Shown here piece after piece: positions 1 through 8,811 of a stretch of DNA of 33,149 nucleotides. Source of the DNA: K189A clade bacterium (lineage in GTDB: Bacteria; Pseudomonadota; Gammaproteobacteria; Pseudomonadales; Azotimanducaceae); NCBI GenBank assembly GCA_902565895.1, contig CACFGV010000022.1, forward strand, positions 1-33,149, given 5' to 3'. The number at the start of each line of letters is the position of its first letter. The first letter of the stretch is position 1. The notes below the pieces were generated by a model, which had not been told where the DNA came from, made no database searches, and saw nothing but the letters and a program-made list of their open reading frames with translations. The position numbers and the translations under genes are program-made.

Positions 1-291
1 CAACTGTAGCTGAGTTTTGCCCAGGGTCAGGATGTCGGTAGATTGCACAGCCGTGTCGCTGACACTTTGTTTGCCGAGCTTACTGCCGTTTTCGGAACCT
101 AGATCTTGATAGGTCCAATCCCCAGACGAAGACACCACCAGCTGGCCATGATGCGGATCCACATAGGGGTCGTCGAGAATGACGTCATTATCAAAAGCAC
201 GCCCGATGGCGAGCACGCAGTCTGTAGATTGCGCAAAAGTTTGCAGCCGGGTTACCCGTGTGTCGCCAGTGATCTCAATAACCGGGCCCAC
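1..291 (-). CDS. FHA-domain protein, N-terminal part (cut by left edge)
   Basis: An open frame reads leftward from a GTG at 291-289 to the window edge (97 codons, no stop). It spells an almost complete forkhead-associated (FHA) domain. The core A-I-G-R strand, an N-D-V-I-L-D-D segment, a conserved H-H-G-Q-L, then D-L-G-S-E-N-G-S and a closing D-I-L-T-L-G strand are all visible. FHA domains bind phosphothreonine peptides. The usual Ser of the S-x-x-H loop is replaced by Asp (V-D-P-H-H), which may weaken phosphopeptide binding. The GTG overlaps the TAG stop of the upstream protease gene (TAGTG), so the two are very likely translationally coupled. No signal peptide is seen, so this end of the protein is probably cytoplasmic. 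The C-terminal part, and hence the full function, lies outside the window. Confidence 0.75.
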   Translation of the reverse strand, partial: MGPVIEITGDTRVTRLQTFAQSTDCVLAIGRAFDNDVILDDPYVDPHHGQLVVSSSGDWTYQDLGSENGSKLGKQSVSDTAVQSTDILTLGKTQLQL

Positions 292-1598
292 TACCAAGCC
301 CCCGCTTCTATAAACCGTTGGGTAAATTTTTGTGCCATTTCCTTTGTTGTGCCCGCCAAAGTGAAGTGAATCATGTGGGCTTCACGGTCGCGGCTGACAT
401 TGCCTTGCAAAAACAACACATCGTACAACCCAGGCATGTTGTCGTAGCCCCGAGCGCATAGCACTGCTTTCGTGGTGTCTGCCCTGGCGGCCACAAAGGC
501 GTTGTCACAAGACCAACGGCCTAGGTCTTCTTCAGTGCCGTCATTACCCGGCATAAAGCTTGAAAAGATCTGTTCATAGTGTTCGTAAAATTGCACCGAG
601 TTCAGGGTGTCTGTTTCGAGCCAGTAAAACTGAATCTCGATCTTTCCCGTAACCAAGTTCGAGCTTACATAAATGTTGTGGTCCGTTTGGCAACTGCGCT
701 GGGCCCAAAAAGGCATGTCGTCTAATTGCTGTTGTTGATTTTTTGAGTCCCCCCAACAGCGCAGAAAACTGGTGATCTCGTCCAAGGCTTGGGCGCGCCC
801 CAGAGGGACAAGTTGCCAGTTACCGGCCAGCATCTGTTCAATCATGCGTTCGCTGTTGCGCATGAGTTGCTGGCGCATGGTGTCTCTCAACTCCAGAGGC
901 TGATCGAGTGCGGTAGTGTCAAGGAGAGCTCTTAACCGCGCTGCGGGTACCAAAAAACTCACCTGATTACCGGCGGTGGCGACATTGATGCCAATGATCT
1001 GGCCCTCAGTATTAAATGCCGGACCGCCGCTCATGCCAGGATTCAGCGAGCCGGTAAAGTGCACCCGCTCGCTGGCGCTGTGGGGTGCTAAACCGTTGTA
1101 GGTGCCCGGAACGACGGTAACGCCAAGATCAAAGGGATAGCCAATGGCGTAAACGGTATCACCCTGGCGTGACCCTTCGTCGGCTAAGGCCAGGGCCGTG
1201 GTGCTTAGTGTGTCTACGGTCAACAACGCAAGATCGTTTACAACGTCGATATTCACCACCGTGGCCAAGTGCACCGTGGTCTCGTCCTCTTGCAGTATTT
1301 CAATACGATATTTGTCCGGTGTGTTTACAGCGCTTGAGACCACATGATAATTGGTGGCCACTAAGCCATTGGAGCTGACCACAAAGCCAGTGCCGGTGGA
1401 GGTTTTGTTGTTCGCTGCGGTGTCCATGACGCGAATCTGGTAGATCGCGTCATGGGTACGTTCGAAGGTGGTACGAGCCTCGGCCGCAGACAGAGCCAAA
1501 CCATGAGGCGTACTACACAACAGCCAAAGCCAAATACACCGTCGTGTTAAGTCTCGTAGACCGCGCAAGGGGTTCGGGAAAGTAGGCGAGTTGAACAA
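291..1598 (-). CDS. Secreted trypsin-like serine protease (S1C/DegP-like catalytic domain)
   Basis: This is a 435-residue protein with an N-terminal signal segment (basic residues around 12-20, then a Trp/Leu-rich stretch to about residue 38). A chymotrypsin-fold protease domain follows at roughly 45-230. The triad is readable: H85 in T-N-Y-H-V-V, D122 in N-D-L-A-L-L, and S190 in P-G-M-S-G-G-P-A-F. The layout resembles DegP/HtrA-type proteases, but no PDZ domain is recognisable. Residues 235-435 are an unassigned C-terminal region with four visible cysteines. No ATG is available; the TTG at 1598 has a weak AAAGG upstream and keeps the basic n-region, so I kept it. The gene is coupled to the FHA gene downstream, so the pair may form a signalling or envelope-stress module (inference). 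It is divergent from the P450 gene with about 160 bp between. Confidence 0.85.
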   Translation of the reverse strand: MFNSPTFPNPLRGLRDLTRRCIWLWLLCSTPHGLALSAAEARTTFERTHDAIYQIRVMDTAANNKTSTGTGFVVSSNGLVATNYHVVSSAVNTPDKYRIEILQEDETTVHLATVVNIDVVNDLALLTVDTLSTTALALADEGSRQGDTVYAIGYPFDLGVTVVPGTYNGLAPHSASERVHFTGSLNPGMSGGPAFNTEGQIIGINVATAGNQVSFLVPAARLRALLDTTALDQPLELRDTMRQQLMRNSERMIEQMLAGNWQLVPLGRAQALDEITSFLRCWGDSKNQQQQLDDMPFWAQRSCQTDHNIYVSSNLVTGKIEIQFYWLETDTLNSVQFYEHYEQIFSSFMPGNDGTEEDLGRWSCDNAFVAARADTTKAVLCARGYDNMPGLYDVLFLQGNVSRDREAHMIHFTLAGTTKEMAQKFTQRFIEAGAW

Positions 1599-1762
1599 TT
1601 GCCAAGCCTTTAGTTACGAAGTCGGTAAGACTGAAAGATAGTATAGGCACTTGTCAAAGAAACGATAGATATAAGTGGCAGGGTTATAAACAGCGCGACC
1701 ACTGGATTGCTGTGAGCTAGGCTCTGAACGATAATCTGGCGCAGTATCCAATGGAGGTCGTT

Positions 1763-2905
1763 ATGAGTGAAGCGTCAGAAACCTTAAACCCTTATGAGGG
1801 TTTCAAATTGCTGCGCGATCATGCGCCGGTAACGCAATTAGAAGCCGACGGCGGATGGCAGGTAGCCCGGCATGCAGACGTTCACGCCGTCATGCGCGAT
1901 CACGAAACCTTCTCCTCTGATGTGTCGCTACAGCCGCCAGAGGAGCGCGGCGCGCCCAGTATGTTGTTCAGCGATCCGCCCGAACACCATAGGTTGCGCA
2001 AGTTGGTAAGTGCTGCGTTTAAACCCAGCCAAATACAGAAACAAGAAGCGCAGATTCGCACCCGCTGTGGCGATATGCTGGACGAGCTTGCTACCGACAC
2101 CGAAGTGGATTTAGTACAAGCCCTGGCGGCGCCGCTGCCGGTAATGGTGATCGCCGAGATGTTGGGGGTCGAAGACGGCGACATGGCCACGTTCAAAGCA
2201 TGGTCAGACGAAATTTTTAGCAACATCGGTGAAATACTTTTTGGCACCGCGAGCCCAGAATCCGAGCGCGCTGCCGCAGAAATGAATGCCTACTTCCTAG
2301 CACGTATCAACGACATTCGGCGCCATCCGAAAAACCATTTATTAGGACAACTGGTGGCCATGGAGACCGAAGACGGCATGCTGGACGATGAGGAGCTGTT
2401 GAGTTTTTGTCGCTTGTTGTTGATCGCTGGCAATGAGACCACTACGGGTTTAATCACGGCCTCAGCCCGAATATTCCATGAGCAGCCAGAGACCTTGATC
2501 CAGCTCAAACAACAACCTCAATTAAGCGGGTCTTTTGTTGAGGAGGCGCTGCGCTATTACTCACCGTTTTCAGCCACTGTGCGACGCACCACCCGGGAAG
2601 TAGAGCTAGCCGGGCAGACCATTGCAGAAGGCGAACTCGTGGTGCCGTTGATAGCGTCAGCCAATCGCGACGAGCGGGTATTCGATGCACCCGACACCTA
2701 TAACATTCATCGCAGTCCGAACCCACACCTGGCCTTGGGCTTTGGCATTCATGTGTGTTTGGGGGCTCACTTAGCCCGGCTCGAGGGTAGGATCGTGGCG
2801 GAGCAGCTGGCAGAGCGGTACAGCCAGGTGGCGCTGGTTCACCCTGATACCACCTCAGTAGGGGACTTAGGCGGGCCCAAAGAACTCGCCGTCATCGTCC
2901 GTTAG
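1763..2905 (+). CDS. Cytochrome P450
   Basis: This is a soluble bacterial-type P450 of 380 residues. It should use a heme-thiolate iron and electrons from a separate ferredoxin system to hydroxylate a small lipophilic substrate. Family marks: the I-helix A-G-N-E-T-T at 222-227 (acid-alcohol pair E225/T226), the ExxR motif E261-R264, and the heme-ligand loop F-G-I-H-V-C-L-G with Cys332. An ATG at 1751 gives four extra residues, but GGAGGT at 1753-1758 lies inside that extension and fits the ATG at 1763, so I used the latter. It is first in a plus-strand run with a PhyH oxygenase, an HTTM-DCC protein and a hydrolase. No ferredoxin or reductase gene is nearby, so redox partners must come from elsewhere. 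The substrate cannot be read from the sequence. Confidence 0.93.
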   Translation: MSEASETLNPYEGFKLLRDHAPVTQLEADGGWQVARHADVHAVMRDHETFSSDVSLQPPEERGAPSMLFSDPPEHHRLRKLVSAAFKPSQIQKQEAQIRTRCGDMLDELATDTEVDLVQALAAPLPVMVIAEMLGVEDGDMATFKAWSDEIFSNIGEILFGTASPESERAAAEMNAYFLARINDIRRHPKNHLLGQLVAMETEDGMLDDEELLSFCRLLLIAGNETTTGLITASARIFHEQPETLIQLKQQPQLSGSFVEEALRYYSPFSATVRRTTREVELAGQTIAEGELVVPLIASANRDERVFDAPDTYNIHRSPNPHLALGFGIHVCLGAHLARLEGRIVAEQLAERYSQVALVHPDTTSVGDLGGPKELAVIVR

Positions 2906-2985
2906 CCTGCATGCACGTGCGGCGCTAACTTCCAGGGATAAATAAGGGTGCACACCTAGCAAACTTTTTGGGGAGGAATCGACAG

Positions 2986-3801
2986 ATGGCTATTCGCGCG
3001 GAAATACCGAGCTGCACAGTGGATGAAGCGCCAGACAAGATGTATACCACTCTGGCTGAAACCGGTTGTTTAGTGGTATCAGGAATGGCGTCCTCTGCCG
3101 AGTTAGACGCGGTTAAGTCCGAGCTGGATCCCTATCTGCAAGCGGCCAAGGTCGATCAAGACGACGCCGAAGACTTTTATCCTGGACATACACGCCGAGT
3201 GATCGCCCTGATGCATCGATCGCCTACCTTATGCAAGCTCATGACCCATCCAACCACAGAGCACTTGGGTGACCGTCATCTGTTGGAAAACTGTGTTAAG
3301 TGGCAGCTCAATGTCACCGCAGCGTTGCAAATCGGCCCCGGGGCCAGGGATCAGATTCTGCATCGAGAAGAAGATTTGTATCCGTATTGGACGCCACCGC
3401 GCCCTAATTTGATCCTCGCCTGCATGTGGGCGATATCTGAATTCACCGTAACGAATGGCGGTACGCAGATCGTGCCGGGAAGTCATCTATGGGAGGCTGA
3501 TCGCTCAGCTGAACCGGAGGAAATTGTGCGTGCCGAAATGCCGCCCGGATCGGTGCTTTTTTGGTTGGGGGGAACGTTGCACGGTGGGGGTGCCAATGTG
3601 ACTCGTGACGATTGGCGCTATGGCGTTATCTTCACCTATACCTTGGGTTGGCTGCGCACCGAAGAAAATCAACATCTGTCGATCCCCATTGCTGAAGCAC
3701 TGGCGTTGCCGGAAAAGACCCGTACACGGCTCGGGTTTGATATGGATCACAACGGCCGAGGTCTGGGGTTCTATGATCCCAGGATATTGGCGCCGCGGTA
3801 G
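2986..3801 (+). CDS. Phytanoyl-CoA dioxygenase (PhyH) family Fe(II)/2OG oxygenase
   Basis: A 271-residue PhyH-family protein. These enzymes hydroxylate aliphatic substrates using Fe(II), 2-oxoglutarate and oxygen. The likely facial triad is H126-R-E128 with the distal H199 (in L-H-G-G-G-A-N), and R211 is the likely 2OG-carboxylate ligand. The carboxylate is Glu instead of the usual Asp, a variant known in some enzymes of the superfamily such as clavaminate synthase. A strong GGGAGGA at 2971-2977 selects the ATG at 2986 over a TTG at 2968. It follows the P450 gene by about 80 bp, so the two oxygenases are probably co-transcribed and may act on one substrate (inference). A second PhyH protein lies at 7691-8653. 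Confidence 0.85.
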   Translation: MAIRAEIPSCTVDEAPDKMYTTLAETGCLVVSGMASSAELDAVKSELDPYLQAAKVDQDDAEDFYPGHTRRVIALMHRSPTLCKLMTHPTTEHLGDRHLLENCVKWQLNVTAALQIGPGARDQILHREEDLYPYWTPPRPNLILACMWAISEFTVTNGGTQIVPGSHLWEADRSAEPEEIVRAEMPPGSVLFWLGGTLHGGGANVTRDDWRYGVIFTYTLGWLRTEENQHLSIPIAEALALPEKTRTRLGFDMDHNGRGLGFYDPRILAPR

Positions 3802-3921
3802 TCGGTTTTCACAATTACGCCTGTTAACGGCTGCCTCACAATTTAACTAGGACCAACGGTCAATGGCTTTAATGTCAGTCGCACACCAAAGCAAACAGCG
3901 TCACTTACTTGTAGGGCCACC

Positions 3922-5817
3922 ATGACATCTCACTTTCTTGTGCCTGATTTGCGTTCCGCATTCACCGTCGATCTACGAGGGTTGGCGTTATTTCGCATTG
4001 CGCTTGGGTTCATTCTGCTGGCCGATCTTGTCATCAGAGTGCCGGAACTTGGCTTCTGGCTGAGTGATTCGGGAGTGGCACCGAGAGAGTGGATTATTCA
4101 ATGGAATCATGACTGGCGCTTCTCGCTGTACTTTGCCCATGGTCATTGGTTGTGGGCGGCTTTTTTAAACGCAGTAGCGGCATTGAGTGCTTTGGCTCTG
4201 ATGCTGGGATTACGTACACGTCTAAACACCATCATCAGTTTTTTGTTGCTGGTGTCGCTGCATTTTCGTGCGCCAATGCTGACTCAGGGCGGCGACATGT
4301 TATTGGTCGCCATGTTGTTCTGGAGCCTATTCTTACCCTTGGGTGCGCGTTACTCAGTAGACGCCACCCTAGTGCGTAACAGGGCTGCCCAGCCAACGTT
4401 GGCGAACCACTCGAATGGCTACCTTAGTGCGGCCACTGTGGCTATTTTGCTCCAAACCATGGCAGTGTATTTCTTCTCTGCGTGGCTAAAGACTGGGCCT
4501 GAATGGCAAACCGACGGTACAGCCATTTACTACGCACTGCATCTGGACGATATGAATACTTGGTTCGCTCAGCAATGGCGCGACTGGCACGCAGTGACGG
4601 TTCCGCTTACCCATTATGTTTGGTGGTTAGAGCTGTTGGGTCCGGTGCTGATTTTTTGCCCCTGGTTCAACTCAACATTCCGGTACGTTTTTTTCCTGGC
4701 CTTCGTCAGTTTAGAGGTGGGCTTTCTGCTTAACTTACAAATTGGTCTGTTTCCCCTTGTGTCTATTACGAGCCTGCTGTTGTTTTTGCCCACAAGTTTT
4801 TGGGATCGGCTGCAAACCGAGGTGTTTATACAGCGGCGGGCAAGAGCCCAGAAACTCACTATCTATTACGACCAACCCTGCTCGTTCTGTGAAAAAAGCT
4901 GCCATTTGCTGCGTACCTTTCTACTGTTAGATAAAGCCCACATATTGCCTGCCCAGAGCAAGGCCAACATTGCGCAGCTGTTAGAGCAAGAATTCAGTTG
5001 GGTGGTGGAAGATGGCCACGGTGTACTTGCGACCAAAACAGCAGCCTTGGTCACGCTGTTCAAAGCATCGCCGGTATTTTTTGTTTTTGCGCCGGTGATT
5101 CAGTTGGTGGTGCCCTTGGGTGATCGTGTGTACCGCTGGATTGGCACGCACCGGGAGGGTTTTGGACGCTTGTTTACCGTGGTGTTCCCTTGGCGCGATC
5201 AAGCCAAATTTCCAGGGCGGCTGTCACAATGGGTTGCAGCTGTCATGTTGGTGACCGTGCTGGCATGGAATGTTCAAACCATTCCAGCCTGGCGCACAGC
5301 GATAACTGAACAATTTGGTTGGGCACACAATGTGCGGTTACCAGCAGAGCCTGTGTTGCGGATGCTGGGCCTTACGCAGAACTGGAATATGTTTGCGCCC
5401 TATCCGCGGAAGAAAGATTCGTGGCTGCTCGTGCCGGGGCTGACCACACAGGGCGAATTGGTGTACTTAGAAACAGGATCGCCGGCGATGAGCGAAAAAG
5501 TAGAAACCGAGCTGAAGAACATTCAGGTGTTCGAAAACTACCGTTGGCGCAAGTATCTGCACCGCTTAATCGGTAAGGGTTATAAAAATTATCGTCAGCA
5601 CTATGGGCGTTGGTTGTGCGAAAACTGGCGCCACCCTCAACAACCCAATATCCGCTTGGCGGGTTTCTTTATGTACAACAAAACCCAGCTCACACCGTTG
5701 CCGGGACAGCCAGAAAATCTGGCGTTAGCCCGGCGCGTGCGACGTCATGCCTGTTCGGGCCATGCGCAAGACGACGTAAACGCACAATTGACTCAATTGT
5801 TGGGGTTGAGTGGTTAG
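3922..5817 (+). CDS. HTTM-domain membrane protein fused to a DCC (DUF393) thiol-oxidoreductase domain
   Basis: A 631-residue polytopic inner-membrane protein. Residues about 15-300 hold around eight hydrophobic segments of the HTTM type, a family related to vitamin-K-dependent gamma-carboxylase. A DCC/DUF393 domain follows, starting near residue 312 with Y-Y-D-Q-P-C-S-F-C, so C320 and C323 form a thioredoxin-like CxxC next to D317. One more hydrophobic segment lies near 440-460. A soluble tail contains the W-N-M-F-A-P-Y-P motif typical of HTTM proteins. The reaction is unknown; the CxxC suggests thiol-disulfide exchange at the membrane. The start at 3922 follows AGGG at a short spacing. It sits between the PhyH and hydrolase genes (42 bp to the latter), so it is probably part of the same operon. 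Confidence 0.8.
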   Translation: MTSHFLVPDLRSAFTVDLRGLALFRIALGFILLADLVIRVPELGFWLSDSGVAPREWIIQWNHDWRFSLYFAHGHWLWAAFLNAVAALSALALMLGLRTRLNTIISFLLLVSLHFRAPMLTQGGDMLLVAMLFWSLFLPLGARYSVDATLVRNRAAQPTLANHSNGYLSAATVAILLQTMAVYFFSAWLKTGPEWQTDGTAIYYALHLDDMNTWFAQQWRDWHAVTVPLTHYVWWLELLGPVLIFCPWFNSTFRYVFFLAFVSLEVGFLLNLQIGLFPLVSITSLLLFLPTSFWDRLQTEVFIQRRARAQKLTIYYDQPCSFCEKSCHLLRTFLLLDKAHILPAQSKANIAQLLEQEFSWVVEDGHGVLATKTAALVTLFKASPVFFVFAPVIQLVVPLGDRVYRWIGTHREGFGRLFTVVFPWRDQAKFPGRLSQWVAAVMLVTVLAWNVQTIPAWRTAITEQFGWAHNVRLPAEPVLRMLGLTQNWNMFAPYPRKKDSWLLVPGLTTQGELVYLETGSPAMSEKVETELKNIQVFENYRWRKYLHRLIGKGYKNYRQHYGRWLCENWRHPQQPNIRLAGFFMYNKTQLTPLPGQPENLALARRVRRHACSGHAQDDVNAQLTQLLGLSG

Positions 5818-5859
5818 CGTCGGCGGTTACTAGCAAGAACCTATGACCCAGCACAGACC

Positions 5860-6693
5860 ATGAGCGACTGGCAACAGAGCGACGTCTATTCAGATGGCGT
5901 AAGAGTCCACTTCTACCGAACAGGACAGGGTGACAAGCCGCCGTTGTTGCTGGCCCACGGCTTTAGTGACAATGGATTGTGTTGGACACCAACGGCGCAG
6001 GTGCTGATGGATGACTTTGACGTGGTCATGGTAGACGCCAGAAACCACGGCCAGTCTGGCGCTGGTGCTGCCGACATCAAGTCTTTGGCTGATGATCTGG
6101 CGGCGGTGGTGACGCAACTTAAGTTGGGTGCAGTAAGCGCTTTAGGTCATTCTGTGGGCGCCAGTGTGGTTACGGCTTTGGCGGCGGACTACCCGCACCT
6201 GGTAAATCGGCTGCTGTTAGAAGACCCACCCTGGCGGCAACCCCAGAGCAAAGACAGCATTCTGCGCAAAAAACGCAAATCAAACAAGGGCAGCGCGCGA
6301 CCGCGTGATGCGGCGTTTCGCAAGCTTGTGGCGCAGATGGCGCAATTTAGCGAAGCAAAAATGCTGCAACATGGGCACACCCAACACCCTACCTGGCAGG
6401 ACGCCGACTACGCGCCTTGGGGCCTGAGTAATCGCCAGGTGTCGGCAGATGCCATGGCGTTATTGGATATGAGCGGTTGGCAACAGTATCTACAGCGGGT
6501 GGCTTGCCCAAGTTTATTGATCTATGCCGATGCCCAGCGAGACGGCATTGTGACCCCAGCAACCGCCGCCTGGGTGCAGCAGATCAATCCGAACGTTGAA
6601 GCGACTCAGGTAAGCGACGCAGGGCACAATATACGACGAGAAAACTTCGTCGGCTTCATGTCTGTGGTCAAAGGTTTTCTAAGTGCGCCCTAA
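5860..6693 (+). CDS. Alpha/beta-fold hydrolase
   Basis: A 277-residue cytoplasmic alpha/beta hydrolase with no signal peptide. The oxyanion-hole segment is H-G-F-S-D-N at 33-38. The nucleophile elbow is G-H-S-V-G with S98. The likely acid lies in Y-A-D-A-Q-R-D after the last core strand, and the histidine in D-A-G-H-N near the end. A basic insertion around residues 135-150 (K/R-rich) sits in the lid region. It is the last gene of the plus-strand P450/PhyH/HTTM run and converges with the aldo/keto reductase, 13 bp away. The substrate (ester, lactone, epoxide or C-C bond) cannot be told from the sequence. Confidence 0.85.
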   Translation: MSDWQQSDVYSDGVRVHFYRTGQGDKPPLLLAHGFSDNGLCWTPTAQVLMDDFDVVMVDARNHGQSGAGAADIKSLADDLAAVVTQLKLGAVSALGHSVGASVVTALAADYPHLVNRLLLEDPPWRQPQSKDSILRKKRKSNKGSARPRDAAFRKLVAQMAQFSEAKMLQHGHTQHPTWQDADYAPWGLSNRQVSADAMALLDMSGWQQYLQRVACPSLLIYADAQRDGIVTPATAAWVQQINPNVEATQVSDAGHNIRRENFVGFMSVVKGFLSAP

Positions 6694-6706
6694 CCACGGC
6701 CTAAGG

Positions 6707-7669
6707 TCACCAAGCGTAGGCCTCGGGAGCGGCCCCGCAAGGTGGAAAGATGTTATCGATGTTGTCCAAAGTTTCTGCATTCAGCATCAAGTCCGGCACG
6801 CTTAAGGTGTTGGTTAGTTGATCAACGGTACCGGGTCCAATAATAGTTGCGGTCACGCCAGGCTGGTGCAGTAACCACGCCAGCGCCACATTGCTGGGGG
6901 TTTCTCCAAGATCCGCGCACAAGGCTTCGAACCCCTGCAATTGTTCCGCGCGCGTTCGACGTGCCTCTTGCACAGCATCGGATTGGCGCCTGCCCGGGGC
7001 GTTACTGCCGCCCGCTAACAATCCCCCAGCCAATGGACTCCAGGGAATCAACCCAACTCCGTACTGCTGACACGCGGGTAACACTTCTAACTCGGCGCGG
7101 CGTTCAATGAGGTTGTATAAACCTTGTTCACAGACCAAGCCCATGCGTTGCTGATTCAAAGCGCGCTCGTTGGCTTGAGCGATCGCCCAGCCCGGAAAAT
7201 TGCTAGAGCCGACGTAGGTAATTTTGCCCTGCTGGTACAGTCGGTCCATGGCCTGCCAGATCTCGTCGATGGGTGTGCTGCGGTCGATATGATGCATTTG
7301 GTACAGGTCAATATTTTCGATTTGTAGGCGTCTCAAGCTGGCTTCGCAGGCCTTTTGAATATGCCGTGCGGACAGACCGCGGTCATTTACTGCCTCAGAC
7401 ATGGGTTCGTGAACTTTGGTAGCAATCACCGCGTTGTGACGTCGGCTAGGGTCCTGGGCCAACCACTGACCCAGAATAGTCTCAGTGGTACCGACACCGG
7501 CGTCGCCACCGTATTGATCGGCGGTGTCGATAAAGTTAATGCCCGCCTCTGCCGCGCTGGACAAAATCGCAAAAGATTCTTCTGGCGAGGTACGTGAGCC
7601 AAAGTTCATGGTGCCCAAGCACAGAGCGCTGACCTTAAGACCGGAACGGCCCAATTGACGATATTGCAT
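6707..7669 (-). CDS. Aldo/keto reductase
   Basis: A 320-residue NADPH-dependent aldo/keto reductase, a full-length (beta/alpha)8 barrel. The catalytic tetrad is readable: D48 in F-I-D-T-A, Y53 in D-Q-Y-G-G, K85 in A-T-K, and H126 in Y-Q-M-H. It resembles the YdhF/Tas-like and potassium-channel-beta-like bacterial AKRs that reduce aldehydes or ketones; the real substrate is unknown. It starts 21 bp after the stop of the PhyH gene at 7691-8653, so the two form a minus-strand operon. An oxygenase followed by a carbonyl reductase suggests consecutive redox steps on the same compound (inference). Confidence 0.9.
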   Translation of the reverse strand: MQYRQLGRSGLKVSALCLGTMNFGSRTSPEESFAILSSAAEAGINFIDTADQYGGDAGVGTTETILGQWLAQDPSRRHNAVIATKVHEPMSEAVNDRGLSARHIQKACEASLRRLQIENIDLYQMHHIDRSTPIDEIWQAMDRLYQQGKITYVGSSNFPGWAIAQANERALNQQRMGLVCEQGLYNLIERRAELEVLPACQQYGVGLIPWSPLAGGLLAGGSNAPGRRQSDAVQEARRTRAEQLQGFEALCADLGETPSNVALAWLLHQPGVTATIIGPGTVDQLTNTLSVPDLMLNAETLDNIDNIFPPCGAAPEAYAW

Positions 7670-7690
7670 AAAGATTCTCTTGGTAGCGGA

Positions 7691-8653
7691 TTAAGGTGCG
7701 TGCAGGGTGGCACCCGTGATTAATTCTTCGTTCGAGTCGGCAACGCAAAATCGCGCCAGTTTTTGCGCATGACCAGACAGCTTCTTATAGTCCTTATAAC
7801 TTATACCCGGCACCATGGGCTCGCGAAACCACGGCGCATAAAACTCCAGGTTAGGTATAGAACGAGTGGCGTCAGACAAGTTAGGCGTACCGCCGTGCCA
7901 AGCGCGCACGTCGCGCAACAAAATGCCGCCAGCAGGTGCGGGGCACACCGTACTCAAGCGCATCCATTCGGGTTCCTCTTTGAGGCTTGGAATCGCCTGG
8001 CGTGCGTTTTGTGTGCCTGGGATTTGCCGGGTCGGACCATTTAATGGCGTGAGCTCCTGGGGCAGGAAATTGACACAAACATAAGGGCAGGGCAGATCCC
8101 TGATGGACATGGCGTTGGTTGGATCTATAAACGCGCTGAAAGGGGTCTGCTTGGCATCAACAAAGTCGCGAATGTCCGAATGCAATGGTTGATAGTACAC
8201 CGCGCCGGGTAAGCAAAAGTCACCGCTGGCCGCGCGCAGGGAATAGTCTTCGGAACCAAAAATAGCGGCGACCAAGCGATGCACGACGGGTATATCTAAC
8301 AACATCTGCCACTCGGGTCGGTGCAATTGGCTGCGCGTCAAGCTCGAGCCGCCAAAGGAATAACGATGGGTGCCACGGTTGCCGCCGTAGTCGTTATCTA
8401 AGGCAATAATCTCGGCAATCGCTTGATCGCATCCATGGGCTAAAAACTCGGTTTGCTCGTTGTTTAGAACATCTGCGACCACCACAAACCCATCGCGGCG
8501 AAACAGCGTGACGGCCTGTTCGATGTCCGATGGGCTGACCACGTCTAGACCCTTAATACCATTGTTGGCGATTAAGTGTTCGCGCAGCGCCAAGACCGAA
8601 GGATCGTCCTTAGGTTTAGTGGCCCAGCCGATGTCGTGTGCGGAATCGCTCAT
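7691..8653 (-). CDS. Phytanoyl-CoA dioxygenase (PhyH) family Fe(II)/2OG oxygenase
   Basis: A 320-residue PhyH-family oxygenase with a canonical facial triad: H158-S-D160 in L-H-S-D-I-R-D, and distal H253 in A-W-H-G-G-T-P-N. R264 is the probable 2-oxoglutarate ligand. The frame is open upstream to 8719, but AAGGA five bases before the ATG at 8653 makes that the better start. It is not a close copy of the PhyH protein at 2986-3801: it is longer, and its loops and triad acid differ. It is transcribed ahead of the aldo/keto reductase. It is divergent from the CaiB/BaiF gene across about 200 bp that contains a perfect palindrome at 8812-8825. Confidence 0.88.
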   Translation of the reverse strand: MSDSAHDIGWATKPKDDPSVLALREHLIANNGIKGLDVVSPSDIEQAVTLFRRDGFVVVADVLNNEQTEFLAHGCDQAIAEIIALDNDYGGNRGTHRYSFGGSSLTRSQLHRPEWQMLLDIPVVHRLVAAIFGSEDYSLRAASGDFCLPGAVYYQPLHSDIRDFVDAKQTPFSAFIDPTNAMSIRDLPCPYVCVNFLPQELTPLNGPTRQIPGTQNARQAIPSLKEEPEWMRLSTVCPAPAGGILLRDVRAWHGGTPNLSDATRSIPNLEFYAPWFREPMVPGISYKDYKKLSGHAQKLARFCVADSNEELITGATLHAP

Positions 8654-8811
8654 GCCAATCCTTATGTGCAAGCAGCCGAAGTGTAGGGATTTGGCATAGC
8701 AGAGGCCAGTTACGGCCAAGGCGATGACCGCTTAGGTTGTCGAGAGCAGCACAGCAGTCAGGTATTTCTCGTGACGTTGTCGTTGATCCTAGTCATTGGG
8801 AGCCAGTATGG

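Noticed and set aside
3922-5817. Calling the HTTM protein a vitamin-K-dependent gamma-carboxylase
   Set aside because: Only the membrane-domain family is shared; nothing in the sequence supports glutamate carboxylation, so the neutral domain name is used.
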